Source: Alphaproteobacteria bacterium RIFCSPHIGHO2_02_FULL_46_13 | Lineage (GTDB): Bacteria; Pseudomonadota; Alphaproteobacteria; Micavibrionales; Micavibrionaceae | Assembly: GCA_001767915.1 (NCBI GenBank) | Contig: MEMI01000043.1 | Location: 46,879-98,717 of the forward strand | Reading direction: 5' to 3' | Length of the DNA stretch: 51,839 nucleotides | Shown here: positions 51,561-51,839 of the stretch, one piece after another | Numbering within the stretch: position 1 is the first letter of the stretch | Layout of the letters: each line of letters starts with the position of its first letter | Made by a program: the position numbers and the translations under genes | Notes under the pieces: generated by a model | Database searches by the model: none | Told to the model about the DNA's origin: nothing | The model's input: the letters and a program-made list of their open reading frames with translations, nothing else

Positions 51561-51839
51561 ATGGAAACTGTACCAAAACCCAAACGTGGGCAACGATCTT
51601 GGACAGATGCACAACGCGCCGAACAGGGGCGCAGAACTCGTGAACGCCAAATCTGGCTCAAATCCACCGGCCCCAAAACTCACAAGGGTAAACGAACTTC
51701 CTCCCGCAACTCCTATAAACACGGGCGTTTCACCTATGAAATGAAAATGTTGCGCTGGTATGTCCGTTTGGCCGTCATGCGTAATAAGCAAATCAAAACC
51801 CGTTTAGCCTACGAAAATCACAAACGCGAAAACGAACTT
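51561..51839 (+). CDS. Small basic protein with GPKT-x-KGK motif, 5' part only
   Basis: The frame starts at the ATG at 51561 and is open for 93 codons to the window end. It begins METVPKPKRGQRSWTDAQRA and contains STGPKTHKGKRTSSRNSYKHG, a motif seen in many small bacterial proteins of unknown function (STGPxTxxGKxxSSxNxxKHG). It is strongly basic and could bind nucleic acid. No ribosome site is present; the promoter position suggests leaderless translation. Confidence 0.7.
   Translation, partial: METVPKPKRGQRSWTDAQRAEQGRRTRERQIWLKSTGPKTHKGKRTSSRNSYKHGRFTYEMKMLRWYVRLAVMRNKQIKTRLAYENHKRENEL

Noticed and set aside
51534-51791. Minus-strand frame opposite the last partial gene
   Set aside because: It would cover the strong plus-strand promoter and the gene with the recognisable GPKT motif; no signals support it.

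Overview
The window is a gene-dense bacterial chromosome segment, roughly half G+C, that reads as an alphaproteobacterium. The clues are an RNase J next to a DUF1467 protein and nuoJKLMN, an NDUFS4-type complex I accessory subunit, a MidA/NDUFAF7-like methyltransferase, a UbiK/BMFP protein, and an ECF sigma factor paired with an NrsF (DUF1109) anti-sigma. Several unrecognised genes and the flagellar stator pair would fit a poorly studied lineage (Micavibrio-like or deep Rhodospirillales-like). That placement is inference.

Layout. 1-403: the 5' part of an unknown minus-strand gene. 570-3159: dnaB-alr. 3223-3615: small orphan gene with its own strong promoter. 3701-7606: pyrH-frr-uppS-cdsA-dxr, linking UMP kinase, ribosome recycling, undecaprenyl diphosphate, phospholipid and isoprenoid synthesis. 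The usual neighbours (rpsB-tsf before, rseP-bamA after) are absent. 7747-9021: a free-standing C-terminal domain of an Suv3-like helicase. 9182-11711: rimM, an inserted DUF559 nuclease-like gene bounded by inverted repeats, trmD, a small opposing membrane protein gene, and rplS.

12146-29402 is a long minus-strand block, in transcription order nuoJ-nuoK-nuoL-nuoM-nuoN-birA-coaX-rnj-DUF1467-periplasmic protein-proS-lolC-lolD-dnaE. Most joints overlap or are separated by a few bases. The ProRS is the archaeal/eukaryotic-like form. The nuoA-I half of complex I is not upstream of nuoJ. 29586-33106: an orphan gene, ychF, a glycine-rich membrane protein, pth and rplY. 33333-35434: a small lipoprotein-like gene and a 615-residue protein with an HExxH motif and an internal duplication. 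35443-39024 (minus): prs, pgeF, midA-like, lgt. 39142-41241 (plus): ubiK-like, ybjN-like, proC, DUF192.

41290-47343 holds tRNA-Pro(TGG), an unknown membrane-anchored protein, the ECF sigma/NrsF pair, the NDUFS4-like gene, a 142-bp palindrome touching tRNA-Arg(TCT), a thiolase, two small unknown envelope genes and a DedA protein. 47415-49259 is the divergent mntR/mntH manganese module with a palindrome in the shared intergenic space. 49359-51251 is motA-motB. The end carries stacked intergenic repeats and the start of a small gene whose promoter spacing suggests a leaderless transcript.

The most unusual items are the DUF559 gene inside inverted repeats, together with gene-less copies of the same repeat pair; the HExxH two-module protein; the long palindrome at tRNA-Arg; the detached Suv3 C-terminal domain; and the archaeal-type ProRS inside an otherwise typical alphaproteobacterial cluster. 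None of this was checked against a database.
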